Part shown: positions 5,890 to 6,032 of the stretch, piece by piece | Layout of the letters: each line of letters starts with the position of its first letter | Position numbering within the stretch: the first letter of the stretch is position 1 | NCBI GenBank assembly: GCA_022702195.1 | Contig: JAKONB010000590.1 | Coordinates: 1 to 6,032, forward strand | DNA from: Beijerinckiaceae bacterium | GTDB taxonomy: Bacteria; Pseudomonadota; Alphaproteobacteria; Rhizobiales; Beijerinckiaceae | DNA length: 6,032 nt | Reading direction: 5' to 3' | Translations under genes and position numbers: made by a program | The notes under the pieces: model-generated | Seen by the model: the letters and a program-made list of their open reading frames with translations, nothing else | Told to the model about the DNA's origin: nothing | The model's database searches: none

Positions 5890-6032
5890 CTACTCCACCG
5901 TCACCGATTTCGCGAGGTTGCGCGGCTGGTCCACGTCTTTCCCCATGAACACCGCCGTGTGGTAGGCGATGAGCTGGATCGGCACGGCGTAGACGATGGG
6001 CGCCACCACCGGATCGAGGTCGGGCATGGTCA
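5890..6032 (-). CDS. glmS: Glutamine--fructose-6-phosphate aminotransferase (isomerizing), C-terminal end
   Basis: The last 46 codons, ending in TAG at 5890-5892. The gene continues beyond the right edge. The tail APIVYAVPIQLIAYHTAVF followed by DVDQPRNLAKSVTVE is nearly the same as the end of E. coli GlmS (the final DVDQPRNLAKSVTVE is the same there, as I recall it). GlmS makes glucosamine-6-phosphate from fructose-6-phosphate and glutamine in the cytoplasm, the first step towards UDP-GlcNAc for peptidoglycan and lipid A. The fragment belongs to the C-terminal sugar-isomerase domain, whose tail contributes to the active site. It is a housekeeping gene unrelated to the uptake system and marks the edge of the variable region. 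The gene runs towards the transporter operon, so readthrough is possible. Confidence 0.97.
   Translation of the reverse strand, partial: TMPDLDPVVAPIVYAVPIQLIAYHTAVFMGKDVDQPRNLAKSVTVE

Noticed and set aside
1..6032. tRNA, rRNA, CRISPR array, phage or toxin-antitoxin genes
   Set aside because: No cloverleaf, repeat-spacer pattern or characteristic protein was seen on either strand.

Overview
The window is about 70% G+C, with dense coding, long antisense shadow ORFs and several 4-bp gene overlaps. Together with the character of the proteins, this suggests an alphaproteobacterium of the Methylobacterium/Methylorubrum type (order Hyphomicrobiales). The taxon is inferred from protein style and was not tested by any search.

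Layout, left to right. (1) Positions 1-753, plus strand: the C-terminal 250 residues of a LysR-family regulator whose start lies outside the window. (2) Positions 754-945: a convergent intergenic region containing inverted repeats, one of which overlaps the LysR stop codon and looks like a shared terminator. (3) Positions 946-4620, minus strand, transcribed right to left: a tight four-gene operon. Its gene order is periplasmic binding protein (GTG start at 4620), FecCD/BtuC-type permease (ATG at 3748), ABC ATPase (GTG at 2723) and an uncharacterised 325-residue protein (ATG at 1923). Each of the three junctions is a 4-bp ATGA or GTGA overlap. (4) Positions 4632 to about 5640, minus strand, 11 nt upstream of the binding-protein gene: the C-terminal half of a BtuB-like TonB-dependent outer-membrane receptor. 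Its plug and first barrel strands are absent, and its 5' edge is broken by two apparent one-base insertions, so I call it a pseudogene. (5) Positions about 5640-5889: a junction region with the possible start of another small gene, an 18-bp perfect palindrome, a GC hairpin and a short AT-rich stretch. (6) Positions 5890-6032, minus strand: the last 46 codons of glmS.

How they fit together: receptor, binding protein, permease and ATPase form a classic TonB/ABC uptake route for a large metal chelate. The receptor remnant resembles BtuB, so a cobamide is the best guess, with a ferric siderophore or heme as alternatives. In this strain the outer-membrane step is broken while the inner-membrane ABC genes and the coupled unknown gene look intact. 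The system may borrow another receptor, or it may be decaying. The point of most interest is the uncharacterised fourth gene, which is translationally coupled to the transporter and has a His/Cys-rich central segment.
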